Shown: piece after piece, positions 1 to 8,919 of the stretch | Layout: each line of letters opens with the position of its first letter | Numbering within the stretch: the first letter of the stretch is position 1 | NCBI GenBank assembly: GCA_903929315.1 | Contig: CAIYUC010000211.1 | Coordinates: 1 to 64,000 of the forward strand | Length of the DNA stretch: 64,000 nucleotides | Reading direction: 5' to 3' | Source of the DNA: an uncultured Bacteroidales bacterium | Lineage (GTDB): Bacteria; Bacteroidota; Bacteroidia; Bacteroidales; FEN-979 | Position numbers and translations under genes: made by a program | Notes under the pieces: generated by a model | Seen by the model: only the letters and a program-made list of their open reading frames with translations | What the model was told of the DNA's origin: nothing | The model's database searches: none

Positions 1-148
1 CGATACTTTGCTGGACAGACAAAATGGTACAACAGTACCGAAACATTGTGCGATTTGTGTATGTATTCGCTTGGGCTCATACATACAAAGATATTAATTA
101 CGCTGCAAGCAGCGGGGAACTAACCCCTAAAAGAGATTAGAGCACACC

Positions 149-2365
149 TCAATTCTTCAGGCAACGAACACTTACCCCTATATTGTTGTCCGTGCCAGAC
201 GAGTACGCCCCTGCATTCTGGTAGTCCAGATCCCGGTCTATACCAAACCCAGAAGGGTTATCCATCGATGAAGAAGAGATGTAGGTATAAGTGTTCAAAC
301 CATTATAAAACGGATAACCAACGTTGGCGCCACCTGGAAGAGCTGTAAATCCGGTTTGATTTGTTGCTCCGATATTAGGACTTAGCCAATGAGAATATCC
401 AGCTTCTTTCATTTTACCACCTGCAACAGATTCACCTCCAAGATAGTCGGTGAGCGTCACCCATTCAGTATTCGTTGGCATATGCCATCCCGAAGGACAT
501 ATTCCCTGCGTACCCTCGGTAGTGACATATTGCATAATTTCATGCCATTGGTATAGACCGCCATAGGTGGTGCAATTGTTATCATCATCGTTGTAACAGT
601 ACTTTTCGATTATTCCGTTATTGGTTTGATCCTGACTTCCGTCAATCCGGGTTCCGATATTCAGGTTTTCTTTCATCCAGCATTGTGTTCCGATCAGAAC
701 CGTATTATATACCTGACCACCGTAAGTAAATGTCGGCATCCCGGGACACGGTGAACCGTCAGCAACTGTAATGAAGTAAACCTGGTTCCCATAAGCGGTA
801 CCGGCGCTATTGATGGCATAGGCACATAAATAATAGGTTGTATTGGCAGTCAGGCCGGTAATTGAACTGGTAAAACTCCCGGTCCCGCTGCCGTCTAAAG
901 TCTTGCTGTCTGTGGTATGTGGAAATGGTGAAGTACTCCAGCATACTCCCCTCGCAGTAACGGGTGCACCACCATCGAAAGTGATTGTGCCGCCACTGGT
1001 GGCGGTAGTTTGAGTTATATTTATAACTTGTGCAGTAGTGAGGGTAGGTATAACCGGAGCTGCCAGGGTGGAGAAAGTCTGCTGATTTCCGTATGCAGTG
1101 CCTACACTATTGGTTGCATAAGCCCTTAAATAATAAGGGGTACCTGCAGTCAGGCTGGTCAAATTACTCACGAAAGTACCCACACCGCTTCCGTTTGAAG
1201 TCTTGTTGTCTGCTGTTGTTGGATTTGGTGAAGTGCTCCAGCAGACACCTCTAGCCGTGACAGGCGAACCCCCGTCGGAAGTAACTGTTCCACCACTGGT
1301 GGCAGTAGTTTGAGTAATATTAGTTACTTGTGCCGAAGTGACAGTAGGGATAACCGGAGCTGTCAGGGTAGAGAAAGTTTGCTGGTTTCCGTATGCAGTG
1401 CCAACACTATTTGTGGCATAAGCCCTCAAATAGTAAGGAGTGCCTGCATTCAGGCCGGTCAGATTACTCACGAAAGTGCCCATTCCGGTTCCGTTTGAAG
1501 TTTTGCTGTTTGCTGTCGTCGGATTTGATGAAGTGCTCCAGCAGACGCCTCTTGCCGTAACAGGCGACCCCCCATCGGAAGTAATCGTACCACCACTGGT
1601 AGCCGTAGTTTGAGTAATATTAGTTACCTGTGCCGAAGTGAGGACAGGTATGACCGGAGTTGTCAGGGTGGAGAAAGTTTGCTGGTTTCCATATGCAGTG
1701 CCAACACTATTGGTAGCATAAGCCCTTAAATAATAAGGAGTGCCTGCAATCAGGCCGGTCAGATTACTCACGAAAGCACCCACACCGTTTCCGTTTGAAG
1801 TCTTGCTGTTTGCAGTCGTCGGATTTTGTGAAGTGCTCCAGCAAACGCCTCTTACCGTGACAGGCGAGCCACCATCGGAACCAATTGTACCTCCACTGGT
1901 AGCCGTAGTTTGAGTAATATTAATTACTTGTGCCGAAGTGAGGGCAGGTATAACCGGAGTTGCTGCCAGTGTCATGAAAATTTGCTGATTTCCATATGCA
2001 GTGCCAGCACTATTGGTGGCATAGGCGCGTACAAAATAGGCTGTATCGGGAGTCAGGCCTGTAATCGAACTTGTGAATCTACCAATCCCATTTCCATCGG
2101 AGGTTGTGTCGCTGGTTATTGTAGGTAATTGGGATTTACTCCAACATACCCCGCGCGAGGTTATTGGCGCTTCTCCATCATACGTAATTTTTCCACCACA
2201 TTTTGCATTTGTTTGCGTTATCGCGCTAACCGTATCTGTTGTCAGATAAGGTTTGGTTGAAGGATTGAGCTGATTGCAACAATTCTTCATGCAGCCGGTA
2301 TTCAATATTAATCCGGCAAAGGCAACGATGAGGAATACAGGGAAAAAATAAAGCTTTCTTTTCAT
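149..2365 (-). CDS. Surface lipoprotein with FN3-like ~100-aa tandem repeats and C-terminal FISUMP (Fibrobacter succinogenes major paralogous) domain
   Basis: 738-aa ORF; N-terminal signal with lipobox-like LNTGC; repeated TSGGTITSDGGSPVTARGVCWSTSPNPTT...AYATNSVGTAYGNQQTF units; C-terminal GTQCWMKENLN...CPSGWHMPTNTEW...VRCLKN typical of FISUMP. Confidence 0.85.
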   Translation of the reverse strand: MKRKLYFFPVFLIVAFAGLILNTGCMKNCCNQLNPSTKPYLTTDTVSAITQTNAKCGGKITYDGEAPITSRGVCWSKSQLPTITSDTTSDGNGIGRFTSSITGLTPDTAYFVRAYATNSAGTAYGNQQIFMTLAATPVIPALTSAQVINITQTTATSGGTIGSDGGSPVTVRGVCWSTSQNPTTANSKTSNGNGVGAFVSNLTGLIAGTPYYLRAYATNSVGTAYGNQQTFSTLTTPVIPVLTSAQVTNITQTTATSGGTITSDGGSPVTARGVCWSTSSNPTTANSKTSNGTGMGTFVSNLTGLNAGTPYYLRAYATNSVGTAYGNQQTFSTLTAPVIPTVTSAQVTNITQTTATSGGTVTSDGGSPVTARGVCWSTSPNPTTADNKTSNGSGVGTFVSNLTSLTAGTPYYLRAYATNSVGTAYGNQQTFSTLAAPVIPTLTTAQVINITQTTATSGGTITFDGGAPVTARGVCWSTSPFPHTTDSKTLDGSGTGSFTSSITGLTANTTYYLCAYAINSAGTAYGNQVYFITVADGSPCPGMPTFTYGGQVYNTVLIGTQCWMKENLNIGTRIDGSQDQTNNGIIEKYCYNDDDNNCTTYGGLYQWHEIMQYVTTEGTQGICPSGWHMPTNTEWVTLTDYLGGESVAGGKMKEAGYSHWLSPNIGATNQTGFTALPGGANVGYPFYNGLNTYTYISSSSMDNPSGFGIDRDLDYQNAGAYSSGTDNNIGVSVRCLKN
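990..1980 (-). repeat. Tandem coding repeats, exact 300-bp period in the central copies
   Basis: 'gctgrtttccrtatgcagtgcc' recurs at 1081, 1381, 1681 and (offset by 3) near 1984; translation shows near-identical 100-aa units. Confidence 0.9.
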
Positions 2366-2564
2366 AAATTCTACTTTGCAGACTTATACTAATCTATCTC
2401 CCATTACTATAAAAACTATCTGAACTGCACCCTATATCCATATAAACATACGGATATAGGGTTCTCTTTGACTGACATTTTTTCACTAATAACGAAACAA
2501 TGCTGATACCAATTGATCCTTCGGTACAATCCCGAAAAATGTTTCATTTTATAACTCAATCCAC

Positions 2565-4736
2565 TTAGGGACAATTTGTGATACTAATAGACTTTGAAAT
2601 CTGGCACAATGGACACGGCAAGGCAGTGCATTTGACCGTAACGGTATATGTTCCTACCTTGCCGTCAGTGACTGTAGCTCCATGTGAAATAGAGCCATCC
2701 GAATGAAGCCAGTCGTATGTAATGGAAGGACAGTTACCCTGCAGGCAAGCATTTGCTACGGCAGTTATAGTAAAAGTCCCTTTATCACAAAAACAGGGTT
2801 GGCCAACAAAAGAGATTTCTGCATCACAAACCGTAATCGTATTGGATAAAGTATCTTTTCCGCATACAGGGTCCATGACCTGGAGAGCATAATTTCCCGG
2901 TGTTGAAACGTTCAGTGTCGGATTTGTCTGTGCCGGCATCATCGGATCACCATCCTGATACCAGAGATATAAGACATTATAACCTGGCGGAGTATAGGAT
3001 GTTTGAGACTTTAATGTACAAGTATAGCTGGGACAAATCACCTTACATCCTTTAATGGAAACACTCAATTTGGGTTTTACCCTTACCTGGATCGGAGTGC
3101 TGATTTTTGATGGACAGATCCCATTGTGCACCGTAATTTCGTATGAAGTATTTTTTCTTAAATTATTCGTGTACCATTGTGCGTCATGGCCGGCCCCAAC
3201 AATCTTAACCCAACCGATACTTGATAATGAATCCCACTGATCGACCTTAAAGCATGGACCACTATAATTCAATACTGTACCCCTATCGTAACATATGACG
3301 GGAGTTGTCGTGCTGGGTAAAGGCGTTACAGGGCATGGCGTACCACAATAATTCCAATGGTCAGAAGTTATTTTTCCAACTGTTGTCGGACTGTTGATGA
3401 CAATTCTTACTGTTTTTGGGACTGTCTGGGGGGTCGTGACTCCATAAATACAACAATTATATGTGATGTCTGCTTTAATAGTATAGATCTTGTAACATTG
3501 AGTCAGTGGACAGGAAAACCTGATATTCATGGCTGTGACATCCCAGACATTTTTTGGCGTTGTATTGAAGGGACCTATGGGAGTGCCTGTAGAATCAATA
3601 TACCACGAAACGGAATTAATACAATAGCCCAGATCGGGAAGGGTGAACGTCTTATGCGTTGTACCGGAAAGCCAGCTGCCACAGGCATAATATGCATTGC
3701 TGTCGGCAGTCAGGTCGACCAGGTTACTTCCTCCCGTCGGGCTTACGGGAGATACTGTAATACCTCCAATAGACGAGGGATCCGGACAATAGGTAACATC
3801 GATCGGAGTTGTAATGTATGTGTAACAATTGTCTGTCAACACAACTGCATAACAGTATGTCCCATCCAGGTTACCCGTCTGGAGCTCATTCCCGTCATGT
3901 TGTTGGAACACCCAATCACTGGGGTTAAAAGGGTTTATTGACGGACAGTTACCGCTCGATGGCATCTTGACCGCATACCAATCCCAATGATGGCAGGCAG
4001 TTTGGTTTTGATTAGGTATAAGATGGATTTTTGTAAAAGGCTGCCCGGAACAGACCTGAGGACAATCTGCTGACAAGCTAAGAGGGAATCTAGGTTTCGT
4101 AAAGGTTGTATCCATCCAACATGAATACCAATTATCTTCATCATTGTTTAATCTGCAGTGAAAATCCAGCTCCCTAAGTTGAACTTTGATGCTCGATGCA
4201 TTCTGAAAATTAAGAAATACCTTGAATTTAAGTGTAGCTGAACTTGGAATTATATAATTCGGATCTTTTGAATGTACATAACCCCCCTGAGATACACCAT
4301 TATAAGTCGTTTGCCAACCATAATAATGATAACCCCCGGCAGAGACGGGAAATGCTTTAGGGTTGATCCCGGCAGGGGAATATGATTGCCAATTACTAAA
4401 ACCGCTGATCTGCTCGACATTTGTATTGGTGTTGATAACATCGTTATTATGAACATCGAATGCTGCAACATCAATCCCATATGGATAATCGTCGTATTGT
4501 GATTGAGGTAATATTGTAAAATTATCATGAAACGTAATAATCACAAAACACCTGCAAGTCGCAGCATCATACTGCATGGTGGAGAAATGAGAATTCGGTC
4601 GGACAAAACCATCGCAGGGACCTCCTAAAGGAGATAAAGGAGATTTTTTCTGACCGTAAGATTGGCCTGCAGATGCTAGGATCACTAAAGCGGATATTAT
4701 CTGAAATATCCTGCTGAAATATATTTTCTTTTTCAT
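2565..4736 (-). CDS. Exported Cys-rich protein with Ig-like/PKD-like modules, unknown function
   Basis: 723-aa ORF with N-terminal signal peptide; many Cys; Ig-like phrases (WYTNNLRKNTSYEITV, YALQVMDPVCGKDTLSNTITVCD). Confidence 0.7.
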   Translation of the reverse strand: MKKKIYFSRIFQIISALVILASAGQSYGQKKSPLSPLGGPCDGFVRPNSHFSTMQYDAATCRCFVIITFHDNFTILPQSQYDDYPYGIDVAAFDVHNNDVINTNTNVEQISGFSNWQSYSPAGINPKAFPVSAGGYHYYGWQTTYNGVSQGGYVHSKDPNYIIPSSATLKFKVFLNFQNASSIKVQLRELDFHCRLNNDEDNWYSCWMDTTFTKPRFPLSLSADCPQVCSGQPFTKIHLIPNQNQTACHHWDWYAVKMPSSGNCPSINPFNPSDWVFQQHDGNELQTGNLDGTYCYAVVLTDNCYTYITTPIDVTYCPDPSSIGGITVSPVSPTGGSNLVDLTADSNAYYACGSWLSGTTHKTFTLPDLGYCINSVSWYIDSTGTPIGPFNTTPKNVWDVTAMNIRFSCPLTQCYKIYTIKADITYNCCIYGVTTPQTVPKTVRIVINSPTTVGKITSDHWNYCGTPCPVTPLPSTTTPVICYDRGTVLNYSGPCFKVDQWDSLSSIGWVKIVGAGHDAQWYTNNLRKNTSYEITVHNGICPSKISTPIQVRVKPKLSVSIKGCKVICPSYTCTLKSQTSYTPPGYNVLYLWYQDGDPMMPAQTNPTLNVSTPGNYALQVMDPVCGKDTLSNTITVCDAEISFVGQPCFCDKGTFTITAVANACLQGNCPSITYDWLHSDGSISHGATVTDGKVGTYTVTVKCTALPCPLCQISKSISITNCP

Positions 4737-4749
4737 AACGGCTATATAT

Positions 4750-7700
4750 TTAAGGTTGAGCGCAAATTAATACTCCTACAGAGATTGTTTTCGAACAGTT
4801 ATTGTGATCCGTGACTGTCACAGAAAATGGAGACAATATTGAATTGACCTGGGCATTACTTGGTATCGTTCCTACAATTTGCGAAGTGTTAGCCCCAGAG
4901 GTAATATTAAATCCAGGTGGTACGTTCCATGCAAATGAATAAGGTCCGCCGCATGTTGAATACTGGTTGCCAGGGAGTAACGGAATTGCAGTTAACGTTA
5001 TCGAAGAGCCCGGATAAGAGCAACATGGCGCATCTATAGCCATGTCAAAGATGCAATATTCCACTTTACAGGTAGGAGAATGCTTTGACTCACAAACATT
5101 CGAAACAAAAACCTTATATTTACCCGGTCCGTTTACCGTAAGTGATGTATTTGAAGGGCTGGGTGCAGGACCAAAAGGAAGTCCGTCGCGTTGCCATGCA
5201 TAGACCAGTCCTGCATTTTGACACCATGTCGGATTTGGAATCAACGCAGTATTAAGCTGAACAGGAGTGCCGAGGCAGGCCTTAGCCGTAGGACAATTAG
5301 TGATTACCACATCACAAGGCGGCGGTATTATATTGATACATACTACGGGTGTGGTATAGGAAGCACATGGTGAAGGGGGACATGGATATGCAGGATTTGT
5401 TATTACTGCGCGCCAGCAGAGTTGTTGTTGCGGGGGCGGGATATAAGGCCCCAGGGGGCCGATCTCATTTGTTTGCTGCTGTGTGCCGTCTCCCACGGTT
5501 GCAACATTGGTCCAACTTCCATTGTCAGACTTATATTGCCATTGTACTTGCAACTTTACATTGGGTGCAAGACCGCTCAGCGTCAATACAGCATCCTTAT
5601 TCAGACAAACATCAGTTTTTGAACTTGAGATAGTTCCCGTCAATTTCGGATAGACCGTAACTGTATAATCTGTTGATTTTGGTTTGCAATTTCCTGTGTT
5701 AATGGGACCGTTTTCTACAGTTGCAGTAAATTTGATAGAATAAGGAAAAGTAGTGGGCGGCTGAATTGTATATTGAAATGTAGTACCGGTTCCCGTAGAA
5801 TTATCCTTATTGTTTGTCCAGGTTATTTTTGTCCAGGTATTAGGAGGAGGGATCTCCTTCAGTGTTACAGATAATGGGAGGTTGTTGATACAGATTGCAC
5901 AATTACCTGGAGTGGGATTGCAACAGACATTACTTGGGATGTTTGTTGTAATAGGAACAACCTGAGGGGAACACCATATAGTACATTTTATAATATTTTC
6001 ACAGGTAACACCACCACCGATAACAGTATTTCCTTTAAAATAACGGGTATAATGTCCGGTCGAAAATGCACAAAGGTACCATGGGTTTAAGGGGAGCGGG
6101 TTCCCGACACTGAATGGATTCCAGGGGGGACCAGAACCTGCACCAGTGAAGTCATCATGCGTGGTCCATACTATCTGGTTGCAATTGGAACAAACAAGAT
6201 GAGGAACTACTAATTTGGCAGTCTGGCCTTCACAGATATCCGTTACTACCGGATCATTTGTACATGGAGATACTGCATTGAAGTCGACTACTTTAGCATC
6301 ACAAAGACCATCGAAATGAATGGTATATTTCTGGAGTGCCCTGCATTGATCATACCAATGCAACCCAACTTTAAATTCAAAATAAACATTGACAGTTCCA
6401 CTGGGAAGAGTACAAAAGAAAAGGCCAGAGTACATTTGAACAGGATAGTTATGAAATTGACCACGATTCGACAGATCAGTAAACCAGCGATATTGCCTGG
6501 AAAAGTAAACTTCCCATGAAGTATAACCACTGGCAATGTATGACGGTGCTGCAATCCATACCTGGACTCCCTGCAAAGGATCACAAGGACAACATTTATA
6601 AAAATCTATCACTCCAAGAAATGGAGTCAATGAACAAGTCCATGGTAATGTTGGTGTCTGTTTTTTCGCAGATGAATAGCCGAAATATCCAAATTCACTT
6701 TGACCGAGGGCTACACCTTTCATGTCAAGGGCTGCAACTTTCCATACATAAGATTTATTAGTTTCAATTGGGGTGAATTCAGAGGGATAATTTAACGAGG
6801 ATTCTTTGATGCCGGATTTTGTCCAAAATGTTTTCAGGTTCTTTTGGATATCCGTTGTGTCTCCTTTTTCCAGCACTTCGTAAACGGTCACCGTAAATCT
6901 CACATCCGGGCTGATTTTATTCATTCTCCAGGTGAATGAAGGATGATTATTTGTCAAAGAATCTGATGCCACCGGTGTAATCAATTCGATGAGAACCTTT
7001 TCAACAGCGCCTTCTACCCCATAAGTAAAACTGCAAACATCACTATTACCATTATTCTTGAAATTCGTCTGGTTGTTAGGATCGGCGGCTGTCACGGCAA
7101 ACGCATATTTCTTACCGGAAACAAGTTGAGGATCTGAGGGCCCCAGCATATACAGGGGAACACTCGCCGTCTTTTCGAAAAATACTGCATGTGTAGGTGA
7201 TTGTATTGCTTCAATTGCATTCCGGTCGGAAGGCAATAATTCAACGAATTTCAGGGTATATTGGGTGCCTGACGGCGCACCAACCGGCTGGGTCCAGGAG
7301 AAGCTGATGGCCTGTGGTATGGTTGGGGAAATGTTTGCATTGCACTCCGGCCGCACAATAACAGGTGGCTCCACCATCTTGATATTGATCGGGGCACTGC
7401 AACCCTGGGGTTCATCTGCCGAAAGAGGGTTATTCTTTGCATCATAAGCAGCTATGCAGATATAATATTCTTCTTCCGGTATGTTCCCCAGCATGATCTG
7501 ATCTTTTGTAATACCTTTATACACGAGATGATCCACTTCGACTACCTGATCATAATTCGTTTGGTTCACCCTGAAGGTCTCCCCAGGACCCAGGCTCAGC
7601 TTTTTCCTGTACTTCGGATCTGTATAAACAGTGATGCTTGCATTATCGGTAATTTTTACCTGCATAAAGGCATCAATCTGGTGACTGGAAGTGTTCCTGA

Positions 7701-7848
7701 TGGTCATCGTTACCTTATTGGGTTGATTAAAGTAAGTAATCATCTTTGGGGTGTAGGGTGGCAGGACTGTTATGGAAATACCAATGTCCTGCCCCCTGGC
7801 AAAGCCTGTTAAAATGAAAGTAATTAAGAAAAATAACATGGTTTTCAT
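4750..7848 (-). CDS. Large exported protein with N-terminal TANFOR-like domain and C-terminal Ig/PKD-like region
   Basis: ORF track runs to 7938 but the signal peptide MKTMLFFLITFILTGFARG begins at 7848; ISITVLPPYTPKMITYFNQPNKVTMTIRN...GITKDQIMLGNIPEEEYYICIAAYDA resembles the TANFOR family. Confidence 0.7.
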   Translation of the reverse strand: MKTMLFFLITFILTGFARGQDIGISITVLPPYTPKMITYFNQPNKVTMTIRNTSSHQIDAFMQVKITDNASITVYTDPKYRKKLSLGPGETFRVNQTNYDQVVEVDHLVYKGITKDQIMLGNIPEEEYYICIAAYDAKNNPLSADEPQGCSAPINIKMVEPPVIVRPECNANISPTIPQAISFSWTQPVGAPSGTQYTLKFVELLPSDRNAIEAIQSPTHAVFFEKTASVPLYMLGPSDPQLVSGKKYAFAVTAADPNNQTNFKNNGNSDVCSFTYGVEGAVEKVLIELITPVASDSLTNNHPSFTWRMNKISPDVRFTVTVYEVLEKGDTTDIQKNLKTFWTKSGIKESSLNYPSEFTPIETNKSYVWKVAALDMKGVALGQSEFGYFGYSSAKKQTPTLPWTCSLTPFLGVIDFYKCCPCDPLQGVQVWIAAPSYIASGYTSWEVYFSRQYRWFTDLSNRGQFHNYPVQMYSGLFFCTLPSGTVNVYFEFKVGLHWYDQCRALQKYTIHFDGLCDAKVVDFNAVSPCTNDPVVTDICEGQTAKLVVPHLVCSNCNQIVWTTHDDFTGAGSGPPWNPFSVGNPLPLNPWYLCAFSTGHYTRYFKGNTVIGGGVTCENIIKCTIWCSPQVVPITTNIPSNVCCNPTPGNCAICINNLPLSVTLKEIPPPNTWTKITWTNNKDNSTGTGTTFQYTIQPPTTFPYSIKFTATVENGPINTGNCKPKSTDYTVTVYPKLTGTISSSKTDVCLNKDAVLTLSGLAPNVKLQVQWQYKSDNGSWTNVATVGDGTQQQTNEIGPLGPYIPPPQQQLCWRAVITNPAYPCPPSPCASYTTPVVCINIIPPPCDVVITNCPTAKACLGTPVQLNTALIPNPTWCQNAGLVYAWQRDGLPFGPAPSPSNTSLTVNGPGKYKVFVSNVCESKHSPTCKVEYCIFDMAIDAPCCSYPGSSITLTAIPLLPGNQYSTCGGPYSFAWNVPPGFNITSGANTSQIVGTIPSNAQVNSILSPFSVTVTDHNNCSKTISVGVLICAQP

Positions 7849-7983
7849 TGCAACCGGTACGCAAAATGTGCCAGGCATGCGCGAAAACCTTCTACGCGTT
7901 TGGAATTTCTTCCTGAAAAAGGTAAAATGTTTAATCATTGCTTGGATCTCCTTATATTTTAAGGTTTTAAACTACATTACAAT

Positions 7984-8919
7984 CTATTCTTTTTTATCCT
8001 CTTTTAACAATTCCTTAACCCAGGTGAAACTGCAGGATGCACTCATGCCATGGTTCTGGAATGTGACCTGGCTGGAGGGATCAGATACAGTTACAACACA
8101 CACATATCTGCTTCCGGGTTCTAACTGGGGATCAGTCGGGCCAAACAGATAGGAATTAATATTCACGATCTTTTCAAAGAAGAGCGGGGTATTGGCGGTC
8201 TGGATGGCATTATCGGGTATCCGGGTACCGGGTAGCACCTGGATGATCTTCAGGTTATACTGGGCATTTACCGGGGTTCCCGGAGGCCTTGTCCATGTAA
8301 AATTAATTGCCTGGGGGGTAGCAGCCAGTATCTCCTCGCCGCAGACTGGCAGCAGAATGACAGGTGGCTCCACATTGGTCACGGTGAATTTATTGCTGCA
8401 TCCCAGTGGATCTTCCTGGGAAAGAGGCTGGAGGGTATTGTAATCAAAGGCCTTGAGGCAAATTGTATAATCTCCTTCCGGCAGACCGGGTCCATAAAGA
8501 AGTTCATTCTTGGTTATACCTTGAAAAATAAGGTGGTTGGCATCAAAAGCATCCCCAATATTCTGGCGGTTCATCAGGTATGGCCTCCCCGGGTGAAGCA
8601 CGATCGATTCCGGCATTTTGTAAGATGGGCTTGTTTCGACTTTTATACCGCCTTCCCCAAAAAATTTTCCCCGCAAAAAAATCTCCTTATCACTGCCAGA
8701 CGTGTTAATAAGCATCACCATGATCTTATTTGGTTGGGACGTGTAATCATTGATGCGCGAAGTATAGGGCGGAGTTACAGCAATGGAAATGGTTACGGGA
8801 TAAGTCTGGCTCCTGGCAGGAGAAAAAATAAGGATATTGATTATGATGATCATTTGCATAACCAGGAAAACCTTTCTTTTTCCTGATTTCGCCGGATTAA
8901 ATTCAGAATTTGTAAACAT
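7984..8919 (-). CDS. Exported TANFOR-like protein, paralogous to the N-terminal part of the adjacent 4750-7848 product
   Basis: 311-aa ORF; signal peptide; ISIAVTPPYTSRINDYTSQPNKIMVMLINTSG...LPEGDYTICLKAFDYN...VEPPVILLPVCGEEI..TPQAINFTWT aligns with the neighbour. Confidence 0.75.
   Translation of the reverse strand: MFTNSEFNPAKSGKRKVFLVMQMIIIINILIFSPARSQTYPVTISIAVTPPYTSRINDYTSQPNKIMVMLINTSGSDKEIFLRGKFFGEGGIKVETSPSYKMPESIVLHPGRPYLMNRQNIGDAFDANHLIFQGITKNELLYGPGLPEGDYTICLKAFDYNTLQPLSQEDPLGCSNKFTVTNVEPPVILLPVCGEEILAATPQAINFTWTRPPGTPVNAQYNLKIIQVLPGTRIPDNAIQTANTPLFFEKIVNINSYLFGPTDPQLEPGSRYVCVVTVSDPSSQVTFQNHGMSASCSFTWVKELLKEDKKE

Noticed and set aside
59-127. Hairpins GTATGTAT...ATACATAC and GGGG-aactaa-CCCC downstream of the FISUMP gene
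   Set aside because: Considered as terminator for the minus-strand gene, but no T-tract and weak or AU-rich stems; not strong enough to call
990-2100. CRISPR-like periodic repeats
   Set aside because: 300-bp period with no spacer-like unique sequence; fully explained by coding repeats in a long ORF
1310-2128. Plus-strand ORFs 1310-1498 and 1910-2128
   Set aside because: Antisense shadows of the FISUMP repeat gene; they resemble each other only because the coding repeats do
3357-3941. 194-aa plus-strand ORF
   Set aside because: Lies wholly antisense to the 723-aa exported protein; composition is shadow-like with no recognisable motif
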